Positions 13,360 through 25,056 of a stretch of DNA of 64,000 bases are shown piece after piece. Location of the stretch: positions 101,090,358-101,154,357 of the forward strand of contig NC_088782.1 in NCBI RefSeq assembly GCF_958450345.1, in the 5' to 3' direction. The translations under genes were made by a program, and so were the position numbers. Below the pieces are notes generated by a model, which was not told where the DNA came from, made no database searches, and worked only from the letters and a program-made list of their open reading frames with translations. Positions within the stretch are counted from its first letter, which is position 1. Each line of letters begins with the position of its first letter. This DNA comes from Calliphora vicina. Taxonomy: Eukaryota > Arthropoda > Insecta > Diptera > Calliphoridae.

Positions 13360-16300
13360 TACCCTTCACCATAAGTGGTAAGTGTGTATTTAATTATACC
13401 CTACACCACCATAGTGGGGAGGATATAATGCGTTTGTGCAGATGTTTGTAACGCCCAAAAATATTAGTATAACATCCACCTTTAAGTATACCGATCAACT
13501 TAGAATCACTTTCTGAGTCGATTTAAACCTTGTGATATTTCAATGAAATTTGGTACATATTATTTTTTTCATCCAAGGACCAAGCCTATTGAAACTGGCT
13601 GAAATCGGTCCATTATTTCACCTAGCCCCCATACAAATGTCCTGCCGAAATTGCACTTTATCGGTCATAAATGTTTAATTTATATATGTATCTCCACTAA
13701 TTTCGCTCCAAATAAGTCTTATATACACAAAATTCATGTCACCAAATTTTGTTACGATCCGTTCATAATTACTCATAGCTCCCATATAGACCCGCTTCCG
13801 AAAATCACTTTAAAGTGCATAAATCGCTCAACATAGTTAACTTTAATATAGACATAAATCAGACGACCCAATTTCATGGTGATCGGTCCATAATTGGTCA
13901 TAGCCCCCATATAAGGCCCACTTCCGAAAATCACTCAAAAATATAAATTATTGAAATTGGAAAAGAAAAATGTTTTAGCTCTTTTAATTAGTGTAGGGTA
14001 TTATATGGTCGGGCTTGACCGACCATACTTTCTTACTTGTTTTTGTATATTATTGCACCCTAACATGTTACATTTAATTTAATGAAATGTAAAAGTATTC
14101 TAAAAATTTTAGAAACTTAAATTTATTTAAATGAATAAAAGAACTATGAATTCTGTAAAAATTAATCGATAAATTTATAATTTAGTTTTCTTTTATGTCG
14201 TAAATACGTTAGGGAGTTTAAATGTGGGTTCCTAGAAGCCAAATTATATGCCACTAAGAAATTGGTAGGTGTGGGTTGTGAGGCACCAATCATCTCGGAA
14301 ATACAATTTATGATCAATGAGTTAGCTACAGTTATTCTCACTTCTAATCATAGTTCTGGGGCTTTTGTTTTTGTTTATTTGTCACTATGATTAACCAGAC
14401 CATTGTATAGAGTAGATTTTGTTTTTGATATATAAAGTTTCTTTTAATATGATGGCATAACAACTGAAATAATATACCAATTGTTAGAAAGACTAGTTTA
14501 CGCAGAAGATATTTTATTTCAAATGTACAAAAAATTTTATCTAATTCAGCAATTTTTAACTGAAATTCCTATTAATACGTTTGTATAAACATTTTTCCCT
14601 TTTAACCTCAAGTGAAGAAACAGAGTATAAGACAAATCTCAAAATATTTGGCTGTGGGAGCTATGACCTATTATGATTCGATTGTCATAAAATGAGAGCT
14701 GTGGCCAATTATGGACCAATATTCACAAAATTCAGCATTATGATGTTTAAACCAAAATAGTACACAGATCATTACGAATTACTGATCTGTGTACTATCTT
14801 GGTTTAATATATGGATGCTATGACCTATTATGGTCCTAAGTATTTGAGGGCTATTTTAGTAGATTTTCATATAATCAAAACTATTAACAAGAGTGGACCT
14901 TATATGGAAGCTATGCCGAATTATGGACCAATATTTAAAAAATCTTGTAGTACGATACTTGGATACAAATTACTGATCTGTGTAAAATTTTGGTTCAGTA
15001 TAGATTTTTTTGGATACTTGTGCAGGTTAATGTGTTTCCCTGAAGTGGTTCTTATATGGAGGCTATGACCAATTATGGGCCTATCATCATAAAATTTGGT
15101 ACATCGATTTTTTTATATATTGAATAAATTTGTTTCGAATTTCAACCTGATAACTATATTTGTAAGAAATTTATGGGGATTTTAGTGATTTTCGGGAGTG
15201 GACCTTATATGGGAGCTATGGTTAAATATGGACCGATATTCACAGTAGTATGATTGCTGGATACAAATTACTGATCTGTGCGTAATTTCATTTTGATATC
15301 GATATGTTTTAAATATTTTTTTAGGTTAATATCTTTTTCGGAAATGGGCCTTATAGGGGAGCTATGACCAATTATCGGCCAATCTGCATACAATTTGGCA
15401 CAGTGATATTTATATATAGAGTATTATTTTTGTCGAATTTTAGCATGATAATTGTATTTATAAGAGATTTATGAGTACTTAACTGATTTATGGAAGTGGA
15501 CCTTATATGGGAGCTATGGTCAAATATGGATCGATATTCACAAAATCCAGTAGTATGATTTATAAATATAAACTACGGATGTGTGTGAAGTTTTGTTGTG
15601 ATATTTATATTTTTGAGATATTTATGTAGGTTATTGTGTTTTTCGGAAGTGGTCCTTATATGGGAGCTATAACCAATTATCGGCCGATCTTCATAGAATT
15701 AGGTTCAACGATTTTGGTATATATGGGGATTATTTATGACGAATTTCAACTTGATAGCGACATTTATAAGACATTTATGCTTATTTAAGAGATTTTCGGA
15801 AGTGTACTTTATATGGGGGCTATGGTCAAATATGGGCCGATCCACGAACAATTTTGTAATATAATTTCTTTTACCACGAAACTTATTTTTGTTGAATTTT
15901 ATGTGGATATTCCTATTCTATATTCATTTATAGACCATAGAACCATATTTCTGGAAGAAATTTTGTATGGGGGCTAGGAGAAATCATGGACTGATTCATA
16001 TAATTTTCACCAGAGTTACTCCTTTTATCATAAAAGTAACGAGTGCAAAATTTTATGATATTAGCTGCAATATATTTACAAAAAATGTCCAAAAATATGT
16101 GAAAATTATCAATTTTTTTTCGAGGTTGTCCCACTTTAATTCATAACTTTGGTTCCACTGTACAAATTTCGCTGATTTTCAATACCAAACTGCTTAGGAC
16201 AATAATAAACATTTTTCTTGCAACTCTACTAAGTGTGTTTGCGTATTTTGGACGTGAGCGTGTTTTACACAGACGGACAGACGGACATGGCTCAATCGAC

Positions 16301-18525
16301 TTAGAATTTCATAAGGATCAATAATATATATACTTTGTTGGGTCTCAGATGAAGATTTCTGAATGTTACACACGGAATGACAAACTTATATATACCCTCA
16401 TTCACCATTTATGGTGGTGGATTGTATAATAATTTGTAATAACCTTGAAACAAAGCGATATGAGACAAGAACCCCCCAAACCGGCTGATTGCTAGCAATT
16501 ACAAGGCTCCCGCCGTCGACTCTGGTATTGTTTTCCAAATTTCTGAGTAAGATTTCAATTTAATTTCATGAAGTTTACAAACATTGGATTTCCAATCGAT
16601 ATTACACATTACAGGGTTTGACCGACCATACTTTCTTATTTGTTTTATCATTCCGTTTGTAATTCCTAAGTTTTTCATTTGCAACCCCATAGTGGTGAAT
16701 GAGGAGGGTATATATAAGTTTGTCATTCCATGTGTAACATTGAGTAATATTCATCTAAGACCCAAAAAAGTATGTATTTTCTTGTTCCTTATGAAATTCT
16801 AAGTCGATTGGGCTACATATGTCAGTCTAAATACACAACAAATTCGGTTGCCATCACGAATCTGTTTTCTCTGTGTAGTCTTTCTAACAATTGTTATATT
16901 ATTTCAGTTGTTATACCATCATATTTAGGTGGAGGGTATTTAAGATTCGGCACGGCCGAATATAGTACTCTTACTTGTTTTTCCACAATTTCTAAACAAA
17001 ATCAATTAAACGCTAATTTATCCCTTAAAATTTTTGGTATATTTATATAAATTACCACTTCCGAAAATTACTTTAACGTCCATTTTCAAAATGTACGATT
17101 AAAAGTTAACGTGAACTTTAACCGCAAGTTAGGCTAAAATGAATTTCACAATGTACGATTAATTCTTAACTGACACTATTTAACAACAAAGTTGCTGTTA
17201 AATATAAATATAACCGAATATAAACCGAATAAAATTTAATAAAAGAACATGGAAAAACATTTATATTTTTGTAATATTTATAATTTTTAAAAGTGTAAAG
17301 CGAAGAAAAGTAAATTTTGCACGGGGTGATAAATATACCACACGGATATTGCACTTACAAACCAAACAACAAATGTGCACTTTTCCTTGTTGGTTTTCAG
17401 TAATTGTTGTTCAGTTTGGTACCTTAATATTTTTGAGTTTTATACGTTTTTTTATTATACCACTAAGAAAACACAAATTATTATTTTATATGCCGTCTTT
17501 TAGAAAATTTTTTATATTTCAATCTTTCATTACACTATTTTTCGTAAACAAATGTATGCATTATTGCCATACTTTCTACTGAATGCTTTGGTTAAGTAAT
17601 CAAATGATGGTGAAACGTAAATCGGTAACCGTTGGTAAAATGGTCCCCGTTAAACAAGCCGACAGTTAGTTAATTTTCCGGTTAAAATGAAATAATCGTA
17701 CATTGTGAAAATGGTCGTAAGAAGCATACACCATAAGTATACAGTAATATAAATTCTGTCCGAATTCGGGAAAACATTTTTAGTACTTAGTTATACAAAC
17801 TTACCAAACTAATGTCTGATCATCGGTCTCTAGACAAATCTTGGTTGCTTCTAAAACGATCGTATATAAATATATAAATTAATTTTGCCGTTTTATTTTA
17901 AATAAACAGATGACCATCAGTTTCTTACCAGTTTGATTTAGATATTTCTGTAGATATCGATTTTGATCCATTGTTGTAGTATCAACATTTGTTAATTTCT
18001 TATCAATATTTTGTAATAAAGTTAATTTATTGGATATACTATCACCCAGCTGACGAGTACTGGTTTCCCAACTGGCTTTTTTCAATATATTTTCCACATT
18101 CTTAAGCTTTTTACTAAAGCTATTTAATAGAACATCGTGGGTTTTCACTATTTCCTTAATGTCGCTGATTTCACCTAAATTTTCCTTGATTTGTTCCCGT
18201 ATATTACTTTCTATGCTCTCTAATCTCTGTGGAATCTTATCGAATTTTTGCTCGAACCTTTGTAGAATTTCACTTTGTTTATCCAATTGCAATTGTATTG
18301 CCTCTAAATGGCTCTCGAATCGAGAGTAGTCACAAGTTAAGTATTCATCACAAGCCAGTGTGTATTTGGACTGTTAAGTAAATAATTAGATTTACAAAGT
18401 ACATATTTATATATTGATAGATACAAGTCATTCAAAATACTTGCATTGATTGCAGCTTGAGCAAAATTATGGGAATTCCAGATGTAAAAAAATGATAAGA
18501 AATAGAGTCGAGTTTTGTAATGCAT
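11643..18525 (-). CDS. Gene A: secreted coiled-coil fibrinogen-related (FReD) protein, 407 aa predicted
   Basis: Predicted exons are 18445-18525, 17929-18370, 17805-17850, 11940-12464 and 11643-11772 (1224 nt with stop; phases agree at every junction). Exon 1 encodes a signal peptide starting MHYKTRLYFLSFF. Exon 2 (147 aa) is a coiled coil rich in Leu/Ile/Lys/Glu with an early CDYSRFES motif. Exon 3 gives EATKICLETDD. Exons 4-5 give a FReD with PFWVAC, WTVIQRR, the DRDND calcium-type site, GAWWYATCF and terminal MMIRP. Known: single-FReD arthropod proteins of this layout act as secreted oligomeric lectins, often in immunity. That role is inferred here. Oddities: the exon 1 donor is GC, not GT. 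Four residues before EGGGW are missing relative to genes B and C (12-nt in-frame deletion). Intron 3 is about 5.3 kb and full of HINEs. Confidence 0.85.
12542..13291. mobile_element. MITE with TA target duplication (copy 2, in gene A intron 3)
   Basis: Same element as 1980-2722, with tips CACCTATCCCTCG facing each other and flanked by TA. It was carried along in the segmental duplication and lies within intron 3 of gene A. Confidence 0.6.
13394..14044 (+). mobile_element. HINE family B
   Basis: 5' tip TTATACCCTACACCACCATA followed by GTGGGGAGG; 3' tip hairpin GGTCGGGCTTGACCGACC then ATACTTTCTTACTTGT. Inside are CATAGCTCCCATATAGACCC and CATAGCCCCCATATAAGGCC boxes. It lacks part of the usual GTCY tract through a deletion near 13525. 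13357-13393 is a fragment of another HINE 5' end. Located in intron 3 of gene A. Confidence 0.8.
14045..14444. other. Unassigned intronic DNA with one coding-like patch
   Basis: Mostly AT-rich. The plus frame through about 14190-14400 is open and less AT-rich, giving residues such as VREFKCGFLEAKLYATKK and GCEAPIISEIQFMINELA before a stop. It lacks a start codon and a clear splice frame. It might be a relic of a captured or transposon gene, and I do not recognise it. Confidence 0.3.
14445..16432 (-). mobile_element. HINE family A, near full length
   Basis: Begins within the segment next to the hairpin end (ATGATGGCATAACAACTGAA), runs through GAAACAGAGTATAAGAC and then the monomer ladder. It ends CATTTATGGTGGTGGATTGTATAA. 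The GACGGACAGACGGACATGGC tract is at about 16272. The hairpin tip itself is missing. Located in intron 3 of gene A. Confidence 0.75.
16433..16985 (+). mobile_element. Unassigned spacer plus short HINE derivatives
   Basis: 16433-16608 is unassigned and includes a relatively GC-rich patch (CCCCCCAAACCGGCTGATTG). 16611-16645 is the hairpin tip of family B. About 16665-16985 is a family A copy with most of its interior deleted: the 5' end joins directly to the 3' end, with hairpin ATTCGGCACGGCCGAAT and CTTACTTGTT. Confidence 0.6.
17080..17714. mobile_element. Inverted-repeat element in gene A intron 3
   Basis: The left end CCATTTTCAAAATGTACGAT and the right end, reading TAATCGTACATTGTGAAAATGG, are inverted repeats with one mismatch in the tip. 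The interior (about 635 bp) is AT-rich without a recognised gene. Flanks AACGT and TCGTA may be a decayed target duplication. Family not recognised. Confidence 0.5.
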
Positions 18526-18578
18526 TTTTTACACGTTTATTTACTATATTTAATGTTTACTTGTTCATATTCTGATAC

Positions 18579-18616
18579 TGAATGAATTGAATTTGATATT
18601 TTGCTCGGTTTATATA
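18579..18616 (-). promoter_or_regulatory. Predicted core promoter of gene A
   Basis: On the minus strand, TATATAAACC (about 18607-18616) lies about 31 bp upstream of the initiator-like TCATTCAGTA (about 18576-18585). This gives a start near 18579-18583 and a 5' UTR of about 55-60 nt. The same layout is found before gene B. Confidence 0.5.
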
Positions 18617-18625
18617 GAATTAAAA

Positions 18626-18960
18626 GATGCAGTGATAAGAAATAATTCCATTGCAATTACTAGTTCTTGGATTTGAAATATTTACATATCAATTCTAAAC
18701 TAAAGTGATTAACGGGATAACCGTTAATTTAGTTTATTTGCAGTGATTCAGCAATTTACAATTGATATAGATAGCTATCGATTCTAAACACTTGTGCTTT
18801 TATAGTAGGAATGTGTGTACTTTTCAACAATTTATAGTTGATATAATAACAAATTGGTTAACAATACCAGATTGGCTCAACAAAAAGTATAAATAGGAAA
18901 GGAAAGACTATACAAATATTTAGACTCTATTTTGCATATGAAATTGATTTATATCGCAGC
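18626..18960. other. Upstream region of gene A
   Basis: AT-rich intergenic DNA with no gene seen. It contains twice the short element GATATAGATAGCTATCG / TGATATAATAACAAATTG-type AT-rich sequence, without clear meaning. Confidence 0.4.
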
Positions 18961-19270
18961 ATTTAGTGAAAAATTACGTTTAATATATTTGGTGGATTTG
19001 GGCCTTATATAGAAGCTATGTACATACTTATATGTGAGCTATGACCTATTATGGGGCGATAGTCGTAAAATATTGTAACTAAATTTCTATGTATTTGAGG
19101 ACTTGAGAATTTTGGTTGAATTTCATATCAATAACTTTATTTAAAATATTATTATGGTTGTTATAGTGATTTTCGAAAGTGGACCTTATATAGGGGCTAT
19201 TTTCAAATATGGACTGATATTCACAAAATCCAGTAAAACGATTTTTGGATTTAAAATAATTGGTTTTCAT
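18961..19270 (-). mobile_element. HINE family A fragment
   Basis: About two monomers with GGGCCTTATATAGAAGCTAT, GTGAGCTATGACCTATTATG and GTGGACCTTATATAGGGGC. Both tips are missing. Confidence 0.6.
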
Positions 19271-19276
19271 AAAATT

Positions 19277-19546
19277 TTGTTTGCAACAGAGCTAAAAAAG
19301 GACCTTAATATAACTGCGACAATACAAACAGTTCTCTCATATCTCAGAGGACATAATTTAAAAGCGTCTAGTCCAAGAAACGTCCCTCTGTTAAACTCAA
19401 CACATATCGCCAATCGCATGAATTTCACAAAGGATCATCTAAATTGGCCAGTCCAAAAGTGGAAGAATATTTTATGGACAGATGAGAGTAAAGTTGTATT
19501 CAAAACTCCGAATACTATCCAAAATATACTACAAAACCCATTAAAA
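19277..19546 (+). pseudogene. Tc1-like transposase fragment
   Basis: The plus-strand frame gives ELKKDLNITATIQTVLSYLR, HNLKASSPRNVPLLNSTH, LNWPVQKWKNILWTDESK and then PNTIQN. WTDES carries the first catalytic aspartate of the Tc1 DDE domain. The HTH start, the second and third acidic residues and the inverted repeats are missing. It is joined at the left to a HINE fragment, so the long open frame here is a chimera of two relics. Confidence 0.8.
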
Positions 19547-19781
19547 ATTTTTCGCAGCTGTAACTTTGTACTCAGTTTCTATATATATGTCCTTTTGAAA
19601 TCGGAACAGGAACGTAGAAAATGTATCGTTTTAAAAATTTAATATAGCCGAGCTGTCCTTCTTTGGGGATCCGTTGTCGCTACCCTGGTGAGCCCATGAG
19701 GTCCAAATTCAATACTTAAACTCGACAACACTTCGTCTTTCATTCAATCCGAAGAAGTTACAGATTTATTTCATTCTTTTT
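19547..19781. other. Unassigned stretch
   Basis: No gene recognised. Includes a locally GC-richer patch (GGGGATCCGTTGTCGCTACC) before the next HINE. Confidence 0.3.
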
Positions 19782-20506
19782 TTATACCCTACACCACCGT
19801 AGTGGGGAGGGTATAATGCGTTTGTGCAGATGTTTGTAACGCCCAAAAATATTAGTCTAACACCCACCTTAAAGTATATCGATCGATTAAACGATGTCCG
19901 TCCGTCTGGTCGACTGTCTGGCTGTCCATGTAAACCTTGTGCGCAGAGTACAGGTCGCAATTTTGAAGATATTTCAATGAAATTTGGTACATATTATTTT
20001 TTTGAAACTATTTTTGAACCGATTTCAGCCTATTGAAACTAGCTGAAATCGGTCCATTATTTCACCTAGCCCCCATACAAATGTCCTCCCGAAATTGGAC
20101 TTTATCGGTCATAAATGTTTAATTTATATATGTATCTCCACTAATTCCGCTCCAAATAAGTTTTATATACACAAAATTCATGTCACCAAATTTTGTTACG
20201 ATCGGTCCATAATTAGTCATAGCTCCCATATAGACCCGCTTCCGAAAATCACTTTAACGTGCATAAATCGCTTAAAAATGTTGGTATACACACAAAATTC
20301 AACATAGTTAACTTTAATATAGACATAAATCACACGACCCAATTTCATGGTGATCGGTCCATAATTGGTCATAGCCCCCATATAAGGCCCACTTCTGAAA
20401 ATCACTCAAAAATATAAATTATCAAGAAAAATGTTTTTGCTCTTTTACTTAGTGTAGGGTATTATATGGTCGGGCTTGACCGATCATACTTTCTTACTTG
20501 TTTTTT
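19782..20506 (+). mobile_element. HINE family B, complete
   Basis: 5' tip TTATACCCTACACCACCGTA; 3' tip hairpin GGTCGGGCTTGACCGATC then CTTACTTGTTTT. The conserved box (CATAGCTCCCATATAGACCC and relatives) starts at about 20067, 20219 and 20372, a spacing of about 152-153 bp. A GTCY-type tract (GTCCGTCCGTCTGGTCGACT) is at about 19896. No coding content. Confidence 0.85.
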
Positions 20507-20885
20507 CTATACCACTGTGCGGTATGGGCTGGGTATATTTCATTAATAAATAATTGAGCGTATGATTGTTAAAATAACGCCATAATAATACTCATACGCC
20601 TTCATACAAAAATTATTGCGTTTGATAGTATCTAAATTATGTCGCAAAAAATATTGTAGCAACTAATTGGATAAAATTTTGATATTTTTATACCCACCAC
20701 CAAAAACATAGGGGGTATATCGATTTTGTCTAGCTATGTCCTTCATTCTGTTGTTGGTACGATACGCCTTAGAGAGCAGTACTCAGGACGATGAAATTAT
20801 CTCAAAACATTTTTTGTTGATCATGAATGTTTGGTTGAAAATTGGTAAAATCGATCTATTGGAACCAGAATTATGGCCAACAATT
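20507..20885 (+). mobile_element. Spacer and another HINE type fragment
   Basis: 20507-20689 shows nothing recognisable. 20690-20885 begins TTATACCCACCACCAAAAAC then ATAGGGGGTATAT, a HINE-like 5' tip of a different subfamily. It runs into the reversed hairpin tip of a family B copy. Confidence 0.4.
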
Positions 20886-21438
20886 AAGAAAGTATAGTCG
20901 GTCAAGCCCGACCATATGATAAACTACACCGAGAAGAACAGCTTTCTTTTAAAATTAGGTGGCATGTTTTTTATATATATGAAACTGATTTGCGTTGAAT
21001 TTTATTTGAATACCAACAATTTTAAGAAATCTATACTCGTTAAAATGATTTTCGGAAGTGGGTCTTATATGGGAGCTATGACTAATTATGGACCGAACGT
21101 TACAAAATTTGGTGTAATGACTTTTGTGATTTTCGAATGTTGGGCTTATATGGGAGCTATGACTAATTATGGACCGATCATCACAATATTTGGTGCTGCG
21201 AGTTAGACTTATATAGAACTTATTTGCGCAGAATATAAATAAGATATTTATGAGAGCTTAATTATTTTCAGATAGGGCAATCGTATGGGGGCTATGAGAA
21301 ATAATTTACCGATTCTAACCAAATTCAATAGGCTCCGTCCTATTGTCCCAGTGTGGGTATTGGGACAATATTGTAGCATGTTACAAACATCAGCACTAAC
21401 CCAATATACGCTCCCCACTATGGTGGTGTAGGGTATAA
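20886..21438 (-). mobile_element. HINE family B, shortened
   Basis: Left tip AAGAAAGTATAGTCGGTCAAG then CCCGACCATATG; right tip CCCCACTATGGTGGTGTAGG then GTATAA. Two GGGAGCTATGACTAATTATG boxes are present and the GTCY tract is deleted. Confidence 0.75.
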
Positions 21439-21924
21439 AAATGTAAGATAAACTCCATAACATTTTTCTATATTCTATTTGAAAATGGCAATATTTATTT
21501 TCTTTTAATTTAATCACTATAATGTTGTAGCTTCATAGAATCTCATTCAGTCTTAAAGTTTTAAATGTGGATTTATATAATGGAAAATATGTTCAAAACA
21601 ACATATATATTGTAAATTCAAAATTAAGGGTCCAAAAACCAAAAAATTTATTATTGGTACTTTTTTGGTACCTTTTTTAATTTTATTCTAAACTAGTTGA
21701 CCGCCCCGGCTTCGCCCGGTAGCATTTACTAATGTAAGTTCTTCAAGTTTCTCTGTTCTTATTTATTTGCAAACAAAATATCTAAATTTGTACTGCATAC
21801 TTTAGGGAGCTTTTATATTACAGTTGACTGGACTAAAAAACAAAAAAAAATCCGAGTTTTACCCGGAATTTTTTATTTTTTTTATTTACAAACCATCTCC
21901 TGAAAATTTCGAATCGAATAAAAA
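21439..21924. other. AT-rich DNA with a GC-rich transposon-end motif
   Basis: Contains AACTAGTTGACCGCCCCGGC followed by TTCGCCCGGTAGC near 21691-21725, a kind of end motif met in many insect repeats (family uncertain). It also contains TTTACAAACCATCTCCTGAA at about 21885, repeated at about 55870. No gene seen. Confidence 0.4.
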
Positions 21925-24031
21925 CAAGTAAGAGTACTATATTCGGCCGTGCCGAATCTTAAATACCCTCCACATAAATATGATGGTATAAAAACTGAAA
22001 TAATATAACAATTGTTAGAAAGACTAGTTTACGCAGAAGATATTTTATTTCATATGTACAAAAAATTCTATCTAATTCAGCAATTTATAACTGAAATTCC
22101 TATTAGAACGTATGAAATTTAACAATTTATATACTTAATAATTAGTTAATACATTTGGATCAATATTTTTCCCTTTTAACCTCAAGTGAAGAAACAGAGT
22201 ATAGAAAAGGGTATACAAATATATTTAGACAAATTTCAAAATATTTGGTTGTGGGACTTATGTGGGAGCTATGACCTATTATGATTCGATTGTCATAAAA
22301 TATTTTTACGTGATTTGTATGTATTTATATGAGAGCTGTTGCCAATTATGGACCAATATTCACAAAATTCAGTATTATGATTTTTGAATACAAATTACTG
22401 ATCTGTGTACTATTTTGGTTTAATATATGGATGCTATGACCTATTATGGCTATTTTTGTAGAATTTTATAAACAACGCTATTAACAAGAGTGGACCTTAT
22501 ATGGGAGCTAGCCGAATTATGGACCAATATTTAAAAAATCTTGTAGTACGATTCTTGGATACAAATTACTGATCGGTGTAAAATTTTGGTTCAGTATAGA
22601 TTTTTATGGATATTTGTGCAGGTTAATGTGTTTTTCTGAAGTGGTTCTTATATGGAGGTTATGACCAATTATGGGCCTATCATCATAAAATTTGGTACAT
22701 CGATTTTTGTATACATATATTGAATAAATTTGTTTTGAATTTCAACCTGATAACTATATTTGTAAGAAATTTATGAGGATTTTAGTGATTTTTGGGAGTG
22801 GACCTTATATGGGAGCTATGGTTAAATATGGACCAATATTTACAAAATCCAGAAGTATGATTACTGGATACAAATTACTGATCTGTGCGTAATTTCATTT
22901 TGATATCGATATGTTTTTAATATTTGTTAAGGTTAATATCTTTTTTCGGAAATGGGTCTTATAGGGGAGCTATGACCAATTATCGGCCAATCTGCATAAA
23001 ATTTGGTACAGTGATATCTATATATATCAGCATAATTTTTGTCGAATTTTAGCATGATAAATGTATTTATAAGAGATTTATGAGTAGTTAACTGATTTTT
23101 GGAAGTGGACCTTATATGGGAGCTATGGTCAAATATGGACCGATATTCACAAAATCCAGTAGTATGATTTCTAAATATAAACTATGGATGTGTGTAAAAT
23201 TTTGTTTTGATATTGATATTTTTTAGATATTTATGTAGGTTATTGTGTTTTTCGGAAATGGGAGCTATAACCAATTATCGGCCGATCGCCATAGAATTAG
23301 GTACAGCGATTTTTGTATATATGGGGATTATTCACGTCGAATTTCAACTTGATAGCAATATTTATAAGACATTTATGCTTATTTAATAGATTTTCGGAAG
23401 TGTACTTTATATGGGGGCTATGGTCAAATATGGGCCGATCCATGAAAAATTTTGTAATATAATTTCTTTTACCACGAAATTTATTTTTGCTGAATTTCAT
23501 GTGGATATTCCTATTTTGTAGGCATTTATAGACCATAGAACCATATTTCGGGAAGAAATTTGTATGGGAGCTAGGAGAAATCATGGACCGATTCTTATAA
23601 TTTTCCCCAGAGTTACTCCTTTTATCACAAAAGTAACGAGTGCAAAATTTTATGATATTAGCTGCAATAAATTTACAAAAAATGTCCAAAAATATGTGAA
23701 AATTATCAATTTTTTTTTTAGGTTGTCCTACATTTTCATTCATAACTTTGGTTCCACTGTACCGATTTCGCTGATTTTCAATACCAAACTGCTTAGGACA
23801 ATAATAAACATTTTTCTTGCAACTCTACTAAGTTTGTTTGCGTATTTTGGACGTGAGCGTGTTTTACACAGACGGACAGACAGACGGACATGGGTCAATC
23901 GACTTAGAATTTCATAAGGATCAATAATATATATACTTTGTTGGGTCTCAGATGAATATTTCTCAATGTTACACACGGAATGACAAACTTATATATACCC
24001 TCATTCACCAGTTATGGTGGTGTAGGGTATA
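21925..24031 (-). mobile_element. HINE family A, full length (about 2.1 kb)
   Basis: Both tips are present: AACAAGTAAGAGTACTATAT with hairpin TTCGGCCGTGCCGAA at the left, and CACCAGTTATGGTGGTGTAGG then GTATAA at the right. Between them are the hairpin-proximal segment (to 22203), then a ladder of about eleven monomers, then the GACGGACAGACAGACGGACA tract at about 23871. This is the best intact representative in the window. Overlapping open frames on both strands near 23297-23917 recur in other copies but look non-coding. Confidence 0.85.
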
Positions 24032-24380
24032 ATTAACTATAGATTATTGAAATTTAGTTTGTATTCAGTGTCGAAAATAACTAGTTGGGCGATGATGTAA
24101 TTACCCGTGTTCAAAACCCTCCCAAACAATTGTTCTCCTAACACGAAACTAATTTTAAGAAGAACCCTAATGTACGATCAAATTTTCTTCAACCCCAAAG
24201 GATAAGTCGTAAAATTTTTATTCAAACATTACTTTATGTTTATTTTTATATTAAAATTCAGATTTTAAACATTTTAAAATATATTTATAAAAATTCTTAA
24301 AAAAATCAAATAATATTTACACTACTCAAATACTGAGTTAAAATAAAACAAATTTTAACAAATTTCGGGAAAAAATTCAA
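24032..24380. other. Unassigned AT-rich stretch
   Basis: No gene or repeat tip seen. Confidence 0.4.
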
Positions 24381-25056
24381 TTCTACACTAAGTAAAAGAG
24401 CAAAAAAAATTTTTCTTTTAAAATTTCAATAATTTATATTTTTGAGTGATTGGGAAGTTGGGTTATATGGGGGCTATGACCAATTATGGACCGATCACAA
24501 TGAAATTAGGTCATGTGATTTATGTCTATATTAAAGTTAACTATGTGGAATTTTGTGTGTTTACCAAAATTTTTAAACGATTTATGCATGGGAGCTATGA
24601 GTAATTATGGACCGATCGTAACAAAATTTGGTGACATGAATTTTGTGTATATAAAACTTATTTGGAGCGGAAATTGTGGAGATACATATATAAATTAAAC
24701 ATTTATGACCGATAAAGTCCAATTTCGGGAGGACATTTGTATGGGGGCTAGGTGAAATAGTGGACCGATTTCAGCCAGTTTCAATAGGCTTAGTCCTTGA
24801 GCCGAAAAAATAATATGTACCAAATTTGATCGAAATATCTTCAAAATTGCGACCTGTACTCTGCGCACAAGGTTTACATGGACAACCAGCCAGCCGACCA
24901 GACGGACGGACGGACGGACATCACTTAATCGACTCAGAAAGTGATTATAAGTCGATCGGTATACTTTAAGGTGGGTGTTAGACTAATATTTTTGGGCGTT
25001 ACAAACATCTGCACAAACGCATAATACCCTCCCCACTATGGTGGTGTAGGGTATGA
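24381..25056 (-). mobile_element. HINE family B lacking its hairpin
   Basis: Runs from CTACACTAAGTAAAAGAGCA to CCCCACTATGGTGGTGTAGG then GTATG. It keeps the GACGGACGGACGGACGGACA tract (about 24901) and the boxes GGGGGCTATGACCAATTATG and GGGAGCTATGAGTAATTATG. The terminal hairpin is lost. Confidence 0.75.

Noticed and set aside
19154..19642. A single 162-codon gene
   Set aside because: The first third is HINE sequence and only the middle is Tc1-like transposase, so it is a chance fusion.
23297..23917. 148-codon minus and 117-codon plus frames, with relatives at 52226-52852, 54284-54721 and 59688-60212
   Set aside because: They recur only because the HINE recurs. Both strands are open at once, lengths differ by copy through indels, and composition is AT-driven. 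No known domain was seen.
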